A DNA stretch of 64,000 nucleotides from Enterobacter sp. RHBSTW-00994 (GCF_013782625.1 NZ_CP056199.1:4234588-4298587), one strand, 5' to 3'; positions 48,741-61,628 are shown, counted from the stretch's first letter. A program made the numbers and translations. The notes: generated from the letters alone by a model not told the origin.

Positions 48741-49760
48741 ATGTCGAAGATAAAAAGCTACGCCGCACCGCAGGCGGGTGCAGAGCTGGAACTGTATGAA
48801 TACGATGCGGGCGATCTCAAAGCAGAAGACGTCGAAGTACAGGTTGATTACTGCGGGATCTGCCATTCAGACCTCTCGATGATCGATAACGAATGGGGCT
48901 TTTCACAGTATCCCCTGGTTGCCGGACACGAAGTGATTGGTCATGTCGTTGCCCTGGGCGCGGCAGCACAGGATAAAGGGCTGAAGATTGGTCAGCGTGT
49001 CGGTATCGGCTGGACGGCTCGCAGCTGCGGACACTGTGATGCCTGTATCAGCGGCAACCAGATCAACTGCCTCGAAGGCTCCGTCCCCACCATTCTGAAC
49101 AAAGGCGGTTTCGCCGATAAACTGCGCGCCGACTGGCAATGGGTCATTCCTCTGCCAGAAAGCATTGATATCGAATCCGCCGGCCCGCTGCTTTGCGGGG
49201 GTATCACCGTCTTCAAACCACTGCTGATGCACCACATCACCGCCACCAGCCGCGTGGGTGTGATTGGTATTGGCGGTCTGGGTCACATCGCCATCAAACT
49301 GCTGCATGCCATGGGCTGTGAAGTGACCGCCTTTAGCTCTAACCCGGCAAAAGAGAAAGAAGTGCTGGCGATGGGTGCAGATAAAGTGGTTAACAGCCGC
49401 GATCCAGAAGCGCTGAAAGCACTCGCAGGTCAGTTTGATCTAATCATCAACACCGTCAACGTCGATCTCGACTGGCAGCCATATTTCGAAGCCCTGGCCT
49501 ACGGCGGTAATTTCCACACCGTGGGTGCAGTGCTGAAACCGCTGCCGGTTCCGGCATTTACACTGATCGGCGGCGATCGCAGCGTTTCAGGCTCCGCAAC
49601 CGGTACGCCGTTCGAGTTGCGCAAACTGATGAAATTTGCCGGTCGCACCAAAGTTGCACCAACAACCGAACTGTATCCAATGTCAAAAATCAATGAAGCA
49701 ATCCAGCACGTACGCGACGGTAAAGCTCGTTACCGCGTGGTGCTAAAAGCCGATTTCTGA
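48741..49760 (+). CDS. ahr: NADPH-dependent aldehyde reductase Ahr (zinc alcohol dehydrogenase family)
   Basis: The 339-residue protein is a cinnamyl-alcohol-dehydrogenase-type reductase (E. coli YjgB/Ahr), reducing a broad range of aldehydes with NADPH. The catalytic zinc site is CGICHSD plus GHE (about 37-63), the structural zinc cysteines [15 protein letters not shown] (about 94-108), and the cofactor loop GIGGLGHIA near 176. GGGGGAAA precedes the ATG. Confidence 0.93.
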   Translation: MSKIKSYAAPQAGAELELYEYDAGDLKAEDVEVQVDYCGICHSDLSMIDNEWGFSQYPLVAGHEVIGHVVALGAAAQDKGLKIGQRVGIGWTARSCGHCDACISGNQINCLEGSVPTILNKGGFADKLRADWQWVIPLPESIDIESAGPLLCGGITVFKPLLMHHITATSRVGVIGIGGLGHIAIKLLHAMGCEVTAFSSNPAKEKEVLAMGADKVVNSRDPEALKALAGQFDLIINTVNVDLDWQPYFEALAYGGNFHTVGAVLKPLPVPAFTLIGGDRSVSGSATGTPFELRKLMKFAGRTKVAPTTELYPMSKINEAIQHVRDGKARYRVVLKADF

Positions 49761-49804
49761 TAGCCGTTTGCCGGAGCAACGAGCGGCCTGATGCCCTCAC
49801 CTCA

Positions 49805-49827
49805 ACCCTCTCCTTGTGGGAGAGGGT
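49805..49827. repeat. CCCTCTCC/GGAGAGGG palindrome between ahr and dhaK
   Basis: ACCCTCTCC-TTGT-GGGAGAGGGT lies between the convergent ahr and dihydroxyacetone kinase genes. It is the same palindrome as at 36584-36604 and may act as a bidirectional terminator. Confidence 0.65.
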
Positions 49828-49853
49828 GCAAACATGAATAACGGTAACGGGTG

Positions 49854-51500
49854 TTACCGTTTTGCTTTTACCATGGCCTTAAAGACTTCAGCCACCGCTA
49901 CCGCCCCCGGATCGGTGACCCCTTCCAGATTGTCTTTATTCACATACGACGAACGCCCCGCCCCGGCTTTCACCATTTTCGCGGTCGCGTCAGCCCCTGC
50001 TTGCGCAGCCTGCGCTGCTGACTGAAGATCGCCTCGCTGTAATGCCTCCAGCGCTGGTTGCAGTGCGTCGATCAATGTACGATCGCCGAGATCCGCCCCC
50101 CCATATTGCTTCATCTGCGCAAGACCGCTCAATAACGCCTCGGGGAGTGATTGACCATCATGCAGCTTCTGCCCGGCCGCCGTGAAGAAGATCGACATCA
50201 ATACGCCACTAGATCCCCCCATTACCGTCGCCAGACGATCTCCCGTCAACAACAGCAACGCGGGCACATCGTTAAGCGGAAGTTGTTGTTTCTCAAGGCG
50301 CTGCGCAATATCACGCGCCCCTTGTGCAAAGGTTGACCCCGTATCACCATCACCCACTTTCGCATCCAGTGCATTCAACCGATTCTCCAGAGCCAGAAGT
50401 GTCTGGGTTCCCACCGCAACCAACGCACCTACCCCGGCATTCTCCGACGGCGTAAATTCAACGCGATCATGAATCGCGGTATGGGGCAATGTACGCAACG
50501 GCGCAAACGCCACAGGTTTCTGCCAGCCCAGCGTTTCAACACTTTCGTTTATCGCCTGCTCAAAGGTAGCGTTGAGCTTTAACAGCGACAGCGAAAAGCC
50601 TTTCATGTCCAGCGAACTGACCAGCGGAGCAGGGCCAATCAGGTAGGCGATATCCTCTTTCAATGCCGAGTGGGCCAGCTCTTTAGTCAGCAGAGCCATT
50701 TCCAGTGCCGACACGCCACCGAGATTATTGATTAGCACCGCAAATCGTCCCTTCCCTGCCTGCGCTTTGAGTGGTGTGACAAGCGTATCGATTATGGCTT
50801 TACTGTTTTGCGTATCGACAACAGAAGCACCTGGCTCGCCATGGATCCCCAACCCCAGTTCAACATGCCCTTTCCGGATACGCCCTTCATCGTCATCACT
50901 GCCCGGCAGATTGCAGGTTTGCATCGCGACTCCCAGGCTCCAGAGGTTATCGCAGGCCTGCCGGGCAATATCGCGCACTTCACCGAGCGATTTACCGTGT
51001 TCCGCCGCGAAGCCTGCGATTTTGTGTACCAACGCCGTCCCGGCAATTCCCCGCGGCTGTTTGTTATCCGGCAGGGCGATATCATCCGCGACGATCACCA
51101 TCTCAACCTTCAGGCCATACCGCTTAGCCTTTTCTGCTGCCAGGCCAAAGTTAAGGCGATCCCCTGTATAGTTTTTCACGATCAGCAGACAGCCGCGATC
51201 GCCTGTGACCGCAACAATGGCATTGAGCACGGCGTCCACGCTCGGCGAGGCAAACAGATCCCCACAAACTGCAGCCGTGAGCATGCCTTTACCCACAAAA
51301 CCAGCATGCGCAGGCTCATGACCGGAACCGCCACCGGAAATCACCGCCACGCGGCTTTTATCCCAGTCACTGCGCGCGATGACACGAATAGCCGGGTCGA
51401 TATCAAGTTTGACGAGATTACCGTGCGGGGCAGAAATCAAAATACCTTCAATGGCGTCGTTGACCAGCTGTTTGCGGTCATTAAAAAAGAATCTGGACAT
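49854..51500 (-). CDS. ATP-dependent dihydroxyacetone kinase (single-chain DhaK-DhaL)
   Basis: A 548-residue kinase of the Citrobacter freundii type, using ATP rather than the PTS. The N-terminal DhaK domain (about 1-335) contains SGGGSGHEPAH near 55 and the substrate-binding histidine in GIHGEPGAS (near 220); a linker leads to the DhaL ATP domain (about 360-548) with NALDAKVGDGDTGSTFA and MGGSSGVLMS. It phosphorylates dihydroxyacetone (and often glyceraldehyde). The ATG at 51500 follows GGGAAA. No glycerol dehydrogenase or dha regulator is beside it; ahr is convergent. In E. coli the idn genes occupy this place. Confidence 0.9.
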   Translation of the reverse strand: MSRFFFNDRKQLVNDAIEGILISAPHGNLVKLDIDPAIRVIARSDWDKSRVAVISGGGSGHEPAHAGFVGKGMLTAAVCGDLFASPSVDAVLNAIVAVTGDRGCLLIVKNYTGDRLNFGLAAEKAKRYGLKVEMVIVADDIALPDNKQPRGIAGTALVHKIAGFAAEHGKSLGEVRDIARQACDNLWSLGVAMQTCNLPGSDDDEGRIRKGHVELGLGIHGEPGASVVDTQNSKAIIDTLVTPLKAQAGKGRFAVLINNLGGVSALEMALLTKELAHSALKEDIAYLIGPAPLVSSLDMKGFSLSLLKLNATFEQAINESVETLGWQKPVAFAPLRTLPHTAIHDRVEFTPSENAGVGALVAVGTQTLLALENRLNALDAKVGDGDTGSTFAQGARDIAQRLEKQQLPLNDVPALLLLTGDRLATVMGGSSGVLMSIFFTAAGQKLHDGQSLPEALLSGLAQMKQYGGADLGDRTLIDALQPALEALQRGDLQSAAQAAQAGADATAKMVKAGAGRSSYVNKDNLEGVTDPGAVAVAEVFKAMVKAKR

Positions 51501-51637
51501 AGTTTCCCAAAATGTTGTGAACCCTATGCAAAAGCATAGTCCGCACTGGGTAATACGCCGCAAAGTAAGGAATTTTCTGCGTCACATTGCCGTCGGTTTG
51601 CCTATACTCCACGCATGACAATGAGAGGACGTGCATC

Positions 51638-53140
51638 ATGAGTACACCACTATTGATCGCCAGGACGCTGGAGAAAGAGTTGTTTTTACTGCCTGCAATG
51701 GCAAACCGCCACGGGCTGATTACCGGTGCAACCGGGACGGGTAAAACCGTCACCCTGCAAAAGCTGGCGGAGTCCTTTTCTGCCATTGGCGTTCCGGTGT
51801 TTATGGCCGATGTGAAAGGTGATTTAACTGGCGTTGCTCAGGAAGGAACGGCATCGGAAAAACTGCTCGAGCGTCTGCAAAATATTGGCGTGAACGACTG
51901 GCAACCGCAGGCCAGCCCGGTCGTTGTCTGGGACATTTTCGGTGAGAAAGGCCATCCCGTGCGCGCTACCGTTTCCGATCTCGGTCCCTTGCTGCTGGCG
52001 CGGCTTCTGAATTTGAACGATGTGCAGTCCGGCGTGCTGAATATTATCTTCCGTATTGCCGACGACCAGGGGTTACTGCTGCTTGATTTCAAAGATCTGC
52101 GGGCGATAACTCAGTACATCGGGGAGAACGCCAAATCTTTCCAGAATCAGTATGGCAATATCAGCGCTGCTTCCATTGGTGCTATTCAGCGTGGGTTACT
52201 GACGCTTGAACAACAAGGCGCAGAGCACTTCTTCGGCGAACCGATGCTGGACATCAGGGACTGGATGCGTACAGACAGCAACGGCCACGGCATCCTCAAT
52301 ATTCTGAGTGCGGAAAAACTCTACCAGATGCCAAAACTCTACGCCGCGAGTCTGCTGTGGATGCTCTCCGAGCTCTATGAACAATTGCCAGAGGCAGGCG
52401 ATCTGGAAAAACCGAAACTGGTGTTCTTCTTTGACGAGGCCCACCTGCTGTTCAGCGATGCTCCGCAGGTGCTGCTGGATAAGATCGAACAGGTGATCCG
52501 TCTGATACGTTCCAAAGGGGTGGGCGTTTACTTCGTTTCGCAAAACCCGTCGGATATCCCCGATAACGTTCTGGGGCAACTCGGGAACCGTGTGCAACAT
52601 GCCCTGCGAGCCTTCACGCCTAAAGATCAGAAGGCCGTCAAAGCCGCAGCGCAAACCATGCGGGCGAATCCTGCATTTGATACTGAAGCAGCCATCCAGG
52701 CTTTAGGGACCGGTGAAGCACTGATCTCCTTCCTGGACGCGAAAGGCAGCCCGTCCGTGGTAGAACGTGCAATGGTGATTGCCCCCTACTCACGTATGGG
52801 ACCAGTCACCGATGACGAGCGCAACAGCCTGATAAACCACTCTCCTGTCTACGGTAAGTATGAAGATGAGATAGACAGAGAATCAGCGTTCGAGATGCTG
52901 CAAAAAGGGGTACAAGCGACGACGGACTCACAAGGCGCCGCCGCCACCAAAGAGGTATCAGATTCCACAGATGATGGGCTCCTCGGGGGGCTGAAAGACA
53001 TTCTGTTTGGCAGTACAGGGCCTCGCGGTGGCAAGCGCGATGGCGTGGTACAGACCATGGCTAAAAGCGCGGCGCGGCAAGTTACCAATCAAATTGTGCG
53101 CGGCATGCTGGGAAGCCTGCTAGGGGGCCGTCGCAGGTAG
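51638..53140 (+). CDS. yjgR: HerA-like P-loop ATPase YjgR (DUF853)
   Basis: The 500-residue protein has Walker A GATGTGKT near residue 27 and Walker [12 protein letters not shown] near 265, a HerA/FtsK-like ATPase fold, and a basic C terminus ending GGRRR. Its cellular role is unknown. The ATG at 51638 is preceded by GAGGA. Its last 21 nt overlap the 3' end of yhcC on the other strand. In E. coli it lies next to lptG, at the other end of the block. Confidence 0.92.
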   Translation: MSTPLLIARTLEKELFLLPAMANRHGLITGATGTGKTVTLQKLAESFSAIGVPVFMADVKGDLTGVAQEGTASEKLLERLQNIGVNDWQPQASPVVVWDIFGEKGHPVRATVSDLGPLLLARLLNLNDVQSGVLNIIFRIADDQGLLLLDFKDLRAITQYIGENAKSFQNQYGNISAASIGAIQRGLLTLEQQGAEHFFGEPMLDIRDWMRTDSNGHGILNILSAEKLYQMPKLYAASLLWMLSELYEQLPEAGDLEKPKLVFFFDEAHLLFSDAPQVLLDKIEQVIRLIRSKGVGVYFVSQNPSDIPDNVLGQLGNRVQHALRAFTPKDQKAVKAAAQTMRANPAFDTEAAIQALGTGEALISFLDAKGSPSVVERAMVIAPYSRMGPVTDDERNSLINHSPVYGKYEDEIDRESAFEMLQKGVQATTDSQGAAATKEVSDSTDDGLLGGLKDILFGSTGPRGGKRDGVVQTMAKSAARQVTNQIVRGMLGSLLGGRRR

Positions 53141-54061
53141 TAAAGGACTCCACGGACGTCCAATAGCCGATCCCTGAACCCCGTGCTCATTCAGGTAACG
53201 GTCAATTTCAACCATCCCCGTCCAGCGGTTCTCACACCACAGTGGTGCGAGGAGCGTTGGCCGGCGAGCACTGGCTGAGATGCGATGATAAATAATCTCG
53301 GGTGGAGTATGCCGAATCATCTCACCCGCCGTCACGGTATAGTCTTCCAGCGCAATACCGTTAAGCCGCCCGGCCTCCCACGCTTTCGCCATCGTACTGC
53401 CTTTCACGATATGCAACGGGTGCAGCTTAATCCCGTCAACACCCGTCTCAACCACCTTCTCCAGTGTCTCAAGACTGTGCTGAAGTCCTTCGCCTGGCAA
53501 ACCGACAATCAGGTGCGAGCACACCTTGAGCCCGCGTTCACGGGCCAAACGCGTGGTTTGCTGATAACAGGCAAAGTCGTGACCACGATTGATACGGTGC
53601 AAGGTTTTGTCATGTGCCGTTTGTAACCCCAACTCCAGCCAAATTTCATAACCCAGAGCGTTGTACTCACTCAGCAAATCCAGCACCGCTTCTGGCACAC
53701 AGTCCGGGCGCGTACCCACACATAACCCCACGATACTGGCCTGACTTACCGCCTGCTGGTACATCGAACGCAGCACCTGCACTTCCGCCCAGGTGCTGGT
53801 ATACGCCTGAAAATAGGCCAGATACTGCTTTGCGCGATTCACCCGCTTTGCCTGATGGGTAAGTTGCTCAGCGATGGAATGATGTTGCTGCGCCTCATCA
53901 GCAAACGAGGCGACATTACAGAAAGTACAGCCACCACGGCCAATCGTCCCGTCACGATTTGGACAGCTAAAACCACCGTGTAATGTCAGCTTATGAACCT
54001 TTTGTCCGTATCGACGTGAAAGATCCCCACCAAACATATTGACTAATTTCTGTAACTGCAT
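53120..54061 (-). CDS. yhcC: Radical SAM protein YhcC
   Basis: The 313-residue radical-SAM protein has the cluster-binding cysteines in [18 protein letters not shown] (about 32-49) and the family C-terminal domain. Its function is unknown, though the family resembles Elp3-type tRNA-modifying enzymes. The C-terminal end (about the last eight residues, SPLLPATAP) overlaps yjgR and seems to differ from the end I recall for E. coli YhcC (309 aa). Confidence 0.9.
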   Translation of the reverse strand: MQLQKLVNMFGGDLSRRYGQKVHKLTLHGGFSCPNRDGTIGRGGCTFCNVASFADEAQQHHSIAEQLTHQAKRVNRAKQYLAYFQAYTSTWAEVQVLRSMYQQAVSQASIVGLCVGTRPDCVPEAVLDLLSEYNALGYEIWLELGLQTAHDKTLHRINRGHDFACYQQTTRLARERGLKVCSHLIVGLPGEGLQHSLETLEKVVETGVDGIKLHPLHIVKGSTMAKAWEAGRLNGIALEDYTVTAGEMIRHTPPEIIYHRISASARRPTLLAPLWCENRWTGMVEIDRYLNEHGVQGSAIGRPWSPLLPATAP

Positions 54062-54294
54062 AATCTGTTAGACCGCCCCGGAGAAAGGGGATAAGCCTGC
54101 CATTTTTAGCTTCAGTCGGCGATGACCTGGATCAAGCGCCCTGGACTGCTATTATTCATTTGAATAAAAACTCACGATTACTGCAATTTCATTCATACGA
54201 CCTGCAATTACTTTTCCTTATGTTCTGATTGTTTTTTTCACTTATAGCATCACAGCTGAAAAACAGTGTGATTATGCGGGTTAGAGCATAATAC

Positions 54295-54309
54295 CAGATT
54301 ATAATTCTG
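54295..54309 (+). promoter_or_regulatory. Lrp-type binding site upstream of gltB
   Basis: CAGATTATAATTCTG is a near-palindrome matching the Lrp consensus (YAGHAWATTWTDCTR) at 13 of 15 positions, about 435 bp upstream of gltB. Confidence 0.5.
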
Positions 54310-54358
54310 CAAAAAAAACACCATTCAGCATGCTGCATTGATAATACCGCTTTCATAT

Positions 54359-54374
54359 AGTGAGTCAGATCACA
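54359..54374 (+). promoter_or_regulatory. CRP-like site upstream of gltB
   Basis: AGTGA-GTCAGA-TCACA differs from the CRP core TGTGA-N6-TCACA at one base. CRP takes part in gltBDF control in E. coli. Confidence 0.5.
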
Positions 54375-54743
54375 CTCCCTGGTGACTTTGTTTGAGGTTT
54401 ATTGGATGTAAAAATAGTGAAATACTTTTTACATTCAATAAGATAACCATCCTTTAGCACATTTTTGTATAAATAAGTTTGCCATTTGACCTGTGTACCA
54501 ATTCCCGATAAGTTGGAAATCCGCTGGAAGCTTTCTGGATGAGCCACTGCTCATCATATTTATGCAGTAATTGAGATTCCCTCTGAAGCAAGTCCTCAAA
54601 CTTGTTTGACCTGTGCGAAAAGGATATTAAGAGGGCGAATGCGAGGTACGCGTATGAAGCGCAAACCCCGTCGCCATGCTCTTTCTGTGCCTGTGCGCCA
54701 CGGTCCAGATAGGATCCCGAAGAGCCTGGGGAGGTTCACTGAT

Positions 54744-57700
54744 ATGTTGTACGATAAATCCCTTGAGAAGGATAACTGTGGTTTCGGCCTGATCGCCCAC
54801 ATAGAAGGCGAACCTAGCCACAAGGTAGTGCGTACCGCAATACACGCACTGGCCCGTATGCAGCACCGAGGCGCGATCCTTGCCGATGGTAAAACCGGCG
54901 ACGGTTGCGGTCTGCTGCTGCAAAAACCCGATCGTTTCTTCCGTATCGTTGCGGAAGAGCGCGGCTGGCGTTTAGCCAAAAACTATGCTGTCGGCATGTT
55001 GTTCCTGAATCAGGACCCAGACAAAGCCGCCGCTTCACGCCGCATCGTCGAAGAAGAACTTCAACGTGAAACCCTGTCAATTGTCGGCTGGCGCGATGTG
55101 CCAACCAACGAAGGGGTGCTCGGTGAAATCGCCCTCTCCTCGCTGCCTCGTATTGAGCAAATCTTTGTTAACGCGCCTGCGGGCTGGCGTCCACGTGATA
55201 TGGAACGTCGCCTGTTTATCGCCCGCCGTCGCATTGAAAAACGTCTCCAGGAAGACAAAGAGTTCTACGTCTGTAGCCTCTCGAACCTGGTGAACATCTA
55301 TAAAGGTCTGTGTATGCCGGCTGACCTGCCGCGCTTTTACCTGGACCTGGCGGATCTGCGTCTGGAATCGGCCATTTGCCTGTTCCACCAGCGCTTCTCC
55401 ACCAACACCGTTCCACGCTGGCCGCTGGCCCAGCCGTTCCGCTACCTTGCGCATAACGGCGAGATCAACACCATCACTGGTAACCGCCAGTGGGCACGCG
55501 CTCGTACTTATAAGTTCCAGACACCACTGATCCCAGACCTGCACGATGCTGCGCCGTTCGTTAACGAAACCGGCTCGGACTCCAGCTCCATGGATAACAT
55601 GCTGGAACTGCTGCTGGCAGGCGGGATGGATATCGTCCGCGCGATGCGTCTGCTCGTGCCACCGGCATGGCAGAACAACCCGGATATGGATCCAGAGCTG
55701 CGCTCTTTCTTCGACTTTAACTCCATGCATATGGAGCCGTGGGATGGCCCTGCGGGCATCGTCATGTCCGATGGTCGTTTTGCTGCCTGTAACCTGGACC
55801 GTAATGGTCTGCGTCCGGCGCGCTACGTCATCACCAAGGACAAGCTGATCACCTGTGCCTCTGAAGTTGGGATCTGGGATTACCAGCCGGATGAAGTGGT
55901 TGAGAAAGGGCGTGTCGGTCCTGGCGAGCTGATGGTGATTGATACCCGTGGCGGTCGCATCCTGCACTCAGCTGAAACGGATGACGATCTGAAAAGCCGT
56001 CACCCGTATAAAGAGTGGATGGAGAAAAACGTCCGCCGTCTCGTGCCATTTGAAGACTTGCCAGACGAAGATGTCGGCAGCCGCGAAATGGACGACGATA
56101 CGCTGTTCAGCTACCAGAAACAGTTTAACTACAGCGCCGAAGAGCTGGATTCTGTTATCCGTGTTCTCGGTGAAAATGGCCAGGAAGCGGTCGGCTCTAT
56201 GGGTGATGACACCCCGTTTGCCGTGCTCTCCAGCCAGCCGCGCATTATTTACGATTACTTCCGTCAGCAGTTTGCGCAGGTAACAAACCCGCCAATCGAT
56301 CCGCTGCGTGAAGCGCACGTCATGTCGCTCGCCACCAGCATCGGCCGCGAGATGAACGTCTTCTGTGAAGCAGAAGGCCAGGCACACCGCCTGAGCTTTA
56401 AATCGCCGATCCTGCTGTACTCCGATTTCAAACAGCTCACCACCATGAAAGAGGAACATTATCGCGCCGATACGCTCGATATTACTTTCGACGTGACCGA
56501 AGCCAGTCTCGAAGAGACGGTGAATGCGCTGTGCGATAAAGCCGAACAAATGGTGCGTAACGGCACGGTATTGCTGGTGCTGTCCGACCGTAACATCGCG
56601 AAGAACCGTCTGCCGGTTCCTGCGCCAATGGCCGTTGGCGCAATCCAGACCCGTCTGGTCGATAAGAGCCTGCGCTGCGACGCCAACATTATCGTTGAGA
56701 CCGCCAGTGCGCGCGATCCGCACCACTTTGCTGTGCTGTTAGGCTTTGGTGCGACGGCTATCTACCCGTATCTCGCCTACGAAACGCTGGCAAGACTGGT
56801 CGATACCCGTGCGATCGAGAAAGAGTACCGTACAGTGATGCTGAACTACCGTAACGGCATCAACAAAGGCCTGTACAAAATCATGTCCAAAATGGGCATC
56901 TCGACCATCGCCTCTTATCGCTGCTCGAAACTGTTCGAAGCCGTTGGCTTGCATGATGACGTTGCCAATCTGTGTTTCCAGGGTGTGATCAGCCGTATCG
57001 GCGGAGCCGGTTTTACCGACTTCCAGCAGGATCTGGTTAACCTGTCAAAACGCGCCTGGCTGGCACGTAAGCCGCTGGATCAAGGCGGCTTGCTGAAATA
57101 TGTCCACGGTGGTGAATACCACGCTTACAACCCGGATGTGGTGCGTACGCTGCAACAGGCGGTTCAGAGTGGCGAGTACAGCGATTATCAGCAATATGCT
57201 GAGCTGGTTAACAACCGTCCGGCGGCAACACTGCGCGACCTGTTAGCGCTGAATCCTGGTGATGAAGCCATCAGCATTAACGATGTTGAACCCGCTACAG
57301 AACTGTTCAAACGCTTTGATACCGCGGCGATGTCCATCGGCGCGCTGAGTCCGGAAGCCCACGAAGCGCTGGCTGAGGCGATGAACAGCATCGGCGGTAA
57401 TTCAAACTCCGGCGAAGGCGGCGAAGATCCTGCCCGTTACGGCACAAACAAAGTGTCCCGTATTAAGCAGGTGGCATCCGGTCGCTTTGGCGTAACGCCA
57501 GCGTACCTGGTCAACGCCGACGTGATTCAGATTAAAGTCGCTCAGGGTGCAAAACCGGGCGAAGGCGGTCAGTTACCGGGTGACAAAGTGACCCCGTATA
57601 TCGCCAAACTGCGCTATTCCGTACCGGGCGTGACACTGATTTCCCCACCGCCGCACCACGATATCTACTCTATCGAGGATTTAGCGCAGCTGATTTTTGA

Positions 57701-59204
57701 CCTGAAACAGGTCAACCCGAAAGCGATGATCTCCGTGAAGCTGGTGTCCGAACCGGGTGTCGGCACAATCGCAACCGGTGTTGCTAAAGCCTATGCAGAC
57801 CTTATCACCATTGCCGGTTACGACGGTGGTACAGGGGCAAGCCCGCTTTCCTCCGTGAAATATGCAGGTTGTCCGTGGGAGCTGGGTCTGGTGGAAACGC
57901 AACAGGCTCTGGTCGCTAACGGACTGCGTCACAAGATCCGTCTGCAGGTGGATGGCGGCCTGAAAACGGGCCTCGATATCATCAAAGCGGCAATTCTGGG
58001 TGCAGAGAGCTTTGGCTTTGGTACGGGTCCAATGGTTGCTCTGGGTTGTAAATACCTGCGTATTTGCCACCTGAACAACTGCGCAACCGGTGTAGCAACC
58101 CAGGACGAGAAGCTGCGCAAGAACCATTACCACGGCCTGCCGTTTAAAGTGACAAACTACTTTGATTTTATCGCCCGTGAAACCCGCGAGCTGATGGCAC
58201 AGTTGGGTGTGAAACGTCTGGTGGATCTGATTGGCCGTACAGACCTGCTGAAAGAGCTGGAAGGCTTTACCGCCAAGCAGCAGAAACTGGAGTTGTCGAA
58301 ACTGCTGGAAACTGCACAGCCTCATCCAGGCAAAGCGGTTTACTGCACCGAGAACAACCCACCGTTCGACAACGGTGTATTGAACGCACAGCTGCTGCAC
58401 CAGGCGAAATCTTATGTTGATGACAAACAGAGCAAAACGTTCTGGTTTGACATCCGCAACACTGACCGCTCGGTTGGCGCCTCGTTGTCTGGTTACATCG
58501 CACAGACGCATGGCGACCAGGGTCTGGCGGCCGATCCGATCACCGCGCACTTCAGCGGTACTGCGGGTCAGAGCTTCGGCGTGTGGAACGCAGGCGGTGT
58601 TGAGCTGTACCTGACTGGCGACGCTAACGACTATGTCGGTAAAGGTATGGCTGGTGGCCTGCTGGCAGTTCGCCCACCGGTGGGCTCCGCGTTCCCAAGC
58701 CACAAAGCCAGCATTATCGGCAACACCTGCTTATACGGTGCAACCGGCGGTCGCCTGTTTGCGGCAGGCCGCGCGGGTGAACGTTTTGCCGTACGTAACT
58801 CCGGTGCTATCACGGTGGTGGAAGGCATTGGCGATAACGGTTGTGAATACATGACGGGCGGGATTGTTTGCGTACTGGGTAAAACCGGCGTGAACTTCGG
58901 CGCAGGCATGACGGGCGGTTTTGCATACGTCCTGGATGAAGACGGTGAGTTCCGCAAACGCGTGAACCCGGAGCTGGTGGAAGTCTTGGGCGTTGAAACC
59001 TTGCCTATCCACGAAGAGCATCTGCGCGGTTTGATTACCGAGCACGTGCAGCATACCGGTTCTTCGCGTGGCGAAGAGATCCTGGCGAACTGGCCAGCGT
59101 TCTCTGCGAACTTCGCGCTGGTTAAACCGAAGTCCAGCGATGTTAAAGCACTGTTGGGTCACCGTAGTCGTAGCGCAGCAGAGCTGCGTGTGCAGGCGCA
59201 GTAA
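54744..59204 (+). CDS. gltB: Glutamate synthase (NADPH) large subunit
   Basis: GltB hydrolyses glutamine and passes ammonia to 2-oxoglutarate, giving glutamate. From [15 protein letters not shown] the product is 1486 residues, the E. coli length; the first 11 residues are removed to expose the catalytic Cys12. Domains: class II glutaminase (12-430), central domain, FMN-binding synthase (about 830-1200), and the C-terminal beta-helix (about 1240-1480). The 3Fe-4S cysteines lie in [24 protein letters not shown] precedes the ATG; an open frame extends 46 codons upstream without being needed. Confidence 0.97.
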   Translation: MLYDKSLEKDNCGFGLIAHIEGEPSHKVVRTAIHALARMQHRGAILADGKTGDGCGLLLQKPDRFFRIVAEERGWRLAKNYAVGMLFLNQDPDKAAASRRIVEEELQRETLSIVGWRDVPTNEGVLGEIALSSLPRIEQIFVNAPAGWRPRDMERRLFIARRRIEKRLQEDKEFYVCSLSNLVNIYKGLCMPADLPRFYLDLADLRLESAICLFHQRFSTNTVPRWPLAQPFRYLAHNGEINTITGNRQWARARTYKFQTPLIPDLHDAAPFVNETGSDSSSMDNMLELLLAGGMDIVRAMRLLVPPAWQNNPDMDPELRSFFDFNSMHMEPWDGPAGIVMSDGRFAACNLDRNGLRPARYVITKDKLITCASEVGIWDYQPDEVVEKGRVGPGELMVIDTRGGRILHSAETDDDLKSRHPYKEWMEKNVRRLVPFEDLPDEDVGSREMDDDTLFSYQKQFNYSAEELDSVIRVLGENGQEAVGSMGDDTPFAVLSSQPRIIYDYFRQQFAQVTNPPIDPLREAHVMSLATSIGREMNVFCEAEGQAHRLSFKSPILLYSDFKQLTTMKEEHYRADTLDITFDVTEASLEETVNALCDKAEQMVRNGTVLLVLSDRNIAKNRLPVPAPMAVGAIQTRLVDKSLRCDANIIVETASARDPHHFAVLLGFGATAIYPYLAYETLARLVDTRAIEKEYRTVMLNYRNGINKGLYKIMSKMGISTIASYRCSKLFEAVGLHDDVANLCFQGVISRIGGAGFTDFQQDLVNLSKRAWLARKPLDQGGLLKYVHGGEYHAYNPDVVRTLQQAVQSGEYSDYQQYAELVNNRPAATLRDLLALNPGDEAISINDVEPATELFKRFDTAAMSIGALSPEAHEALAEAMNSIGGNSNSGEGGEDPARYGTNKVSRIKQVASGRFGVTPAYLVNADVIQIKVAQGAKPGEGGQLPGDKVTPYIAKLRYSVPGVTLISPPPHHDIYSIEDLAQLIFDLKQVNPKAMISVKLVSEPGVGTIATGVAKAYADLITIAGYDGGTGASPLSSVKYAGCPWELGLVETQQALVANGLRHKIRLQVDGGLKTGLDIIKAAILGAESFGFGTGPMVALGCKYLRICHLNNCATGVATQDEKLRKNHYHGLPFKVTNYFDFIARETRELMAQLGVKRLVDLIGRTDLLKELEGFTAKQQKLELSKLLETAQPHPGKAVYCTENNPPFDNGVLNAQLLHQAKSYVDDKQSKTFWFDIRNTDRSVGASLSGYIAQTHGDQGLAADPITAHFSGTAGQSFGVWNAGGVELYLTGDANDYVGKGMAGGLLAVRPPVGSAFPSHKASIIGNTCLYGATGGRLFAAGRAGERFAVRNSGAITVVEGIGDNGCEYMTGGIVCVLGKTGVNFGAGMTGGFAYVLDEDGEFRKRVNPELVEVLGVETLPIHEEHLRGLITEHVQHTGSSRGEEILANWPAFSANFALVKPKSSDVKALLGHRSRSAAELRVQAQ

Positions 59205-60632
<1,428 letters not shown>

Positions 60633-60644
60633 GTCGCAAAAAGT

Positions 60645-60677
60645 AAAAAGCCGGATGGGTAACCATCCGGCTTTTTT
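60645..60677 (+). terminator. gltBD terminator
   Basis: AAAAAGCCGGATGG and CCATCCGGCTTTTTT form a long stem with a T tail, 13 nt beyond gltD. The following 150 bp to the convergent fimbrial gene are AT-rich and show no gene. Confidence 0.92.
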
Positions 60678-60828
60678 ATACGCTCAATATAGAGTTCGAT
60701 ATAGCCAATATATATAATTAGCCGAAAGCATTCTCTATAAAGCAATGCTTGCTATAAATAAATGCGACATTATCGTCTATATGTTGCCATCGTATTAACT
60801 CACAATATAAATATACAGATGTGAGCTA

Positions 60829-61521
60829 TTACAGATATCGTAAAGTCAGAGTTAACTGACCATCCAGCGGCGTATCATCAGTAATACCCAGCGTATTCGT
60901 ATCCTGAATAGCAAGGGATGTAGTCATCGGGAAAGATGCTGTGGTAAATGCCAGAGGTTCCAGAGTACCTGTTTCTGCAACAGTAAAGGTACGAATATTA
61001 TCCTCCTGCAAAGTGCTTCTTACAGTGCCACTCGCCCAGGAAGTACCTGCGAACTGGGTATAAATAGCGTCTACACTTTTACCATCTGCGGTCAATTTAT
61101 CCAAGTTCATAAACACAGTATATGCGCCAATCTTCACACCCTGAGCCGTTTCACCAACACCAAAGAGATAACCCGTAGTACCACCCCCACCATAGGTATT
61201 ATTAGCAAAAGTCGCGTTTTCTACCAAAATACCGGGCGCTTTAGTACTTGCGCGATCGTCAGTACTGGTAAAACCTACTTTCGTTGGGGCTGTACAGTTG
61301 ATGGTCAAGGTCACATCTTTATGGCCAAGCTGGTTGGTAGCCTGGTTTGATAGTTCACCCAGGCGAATAAAGCCATAATCAACCACACCGCCATTACTGA
61401 GTTCTGGGGTACAAGCGGCATTAGTCAAAACACCTTTAACTTTCAAAAGCGCGGTTGGTTCTGCTGCAAATGCAGAACTTACACAGAATGCCAGAGCACT
61501 AACGAGTAAAACTTTTTTCAT
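60829..61521 (-). CDS. GltF/YhcF-like DUF1120 protein of a fimbrial operon
   Basis: A 230-residue secreted protein with a signal peptide (1-19, ending AFA). The mature part resembles GltF and other DUF1120 proteins: an early TNAACTPELSNGGVVDYG segment, LTINCTAPTKVGFTSTDDR (a cysteine pair near 37 and 78 likely forms a disulfide), and a C-terminal GQLTLTLRYL beta strand like the final strand of pilins. It is the last gene of the fimbrial operon and has its own AAGGATT site. It is probably a fimbrial subunit, possibly the major one; sequence alone does not prove assembly. Base composition is more AT-rich than in the core genes. Confidence 0.75.
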   Translation of the reverse strand: MKKVLLVSALAFCVSSAFAAEPTALLKVKGVLTNAACTPELSNGGVVDYGFIRLGELSNQATNQLGHKDVTLTINCTAPTKVGFTSTDDRASTKAPGILVENATFANNTYGGGGTTGYLFGVGETAQGVKIGAYTVFMNLDKLTADGKSVDAIYTQFAGTSWASGTVRSTLQEDNIRTFTVAETGTLEPLAFTTASFPMTTSLAIQDTNTLGITDDTPLDGQLTLTLRYL

Positions 61522-61628
61522 CTGTTAATCCTTAACGTTTTAAATTTAACAATCGTACTTCTACACATTGAAATAAAGACATGCATTACTTCAACTATCT
61601 TAATTTGGATACAAAAAAAACCACGTAG

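Larger units (their letters stand above)
54062..54743 (+). promoter_or_regulatory. gltBD control region (682 bp, no gene)
   Basis: A long AT-rich spacer separates yhcC from gltB. It contains a palindromic Lrp-type site (54295-54309), a CRP-like site (54359-54374), a GATGAG/CTCATC hairpin (54538-54556) and the direct repeat TTTGACCTGTG at 54486 and 54604. In E. coli gltBDF is controlled from an equally long region by Lrp, IHF, CRP and ArgR. I could not assign the sigma-70 promoter with confidence, and no small gene is convincing. Confidence 0.6.

Noticed and set aside
54365..54547. 60-codon minus-strand frame in the yhcC-gltB spacer
   Set aside because: It overlaps the gltB control sites, has no convincing ribosome-binding site or similarity, and its composition fits random AT-rich DNA.
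54606..54743. N-terminal extension of GltB by 46 codons
   Set aside because: The frame is open, but the internal ATG at 54744 has a strong GGGGAGG site and gives the exact E. coli length with the catalytic cysteine 12 residues in.
57681..58703. Long minus-strand open frame (340 codons) opposite gltB, and similar frames opposite valS (45122-46255, 46460-47428, 47149-47952)
   Set aside because: These follow from codon bias in highly expressed genes; composition is unlike real proteins and the sense genes fully explain the sequence.
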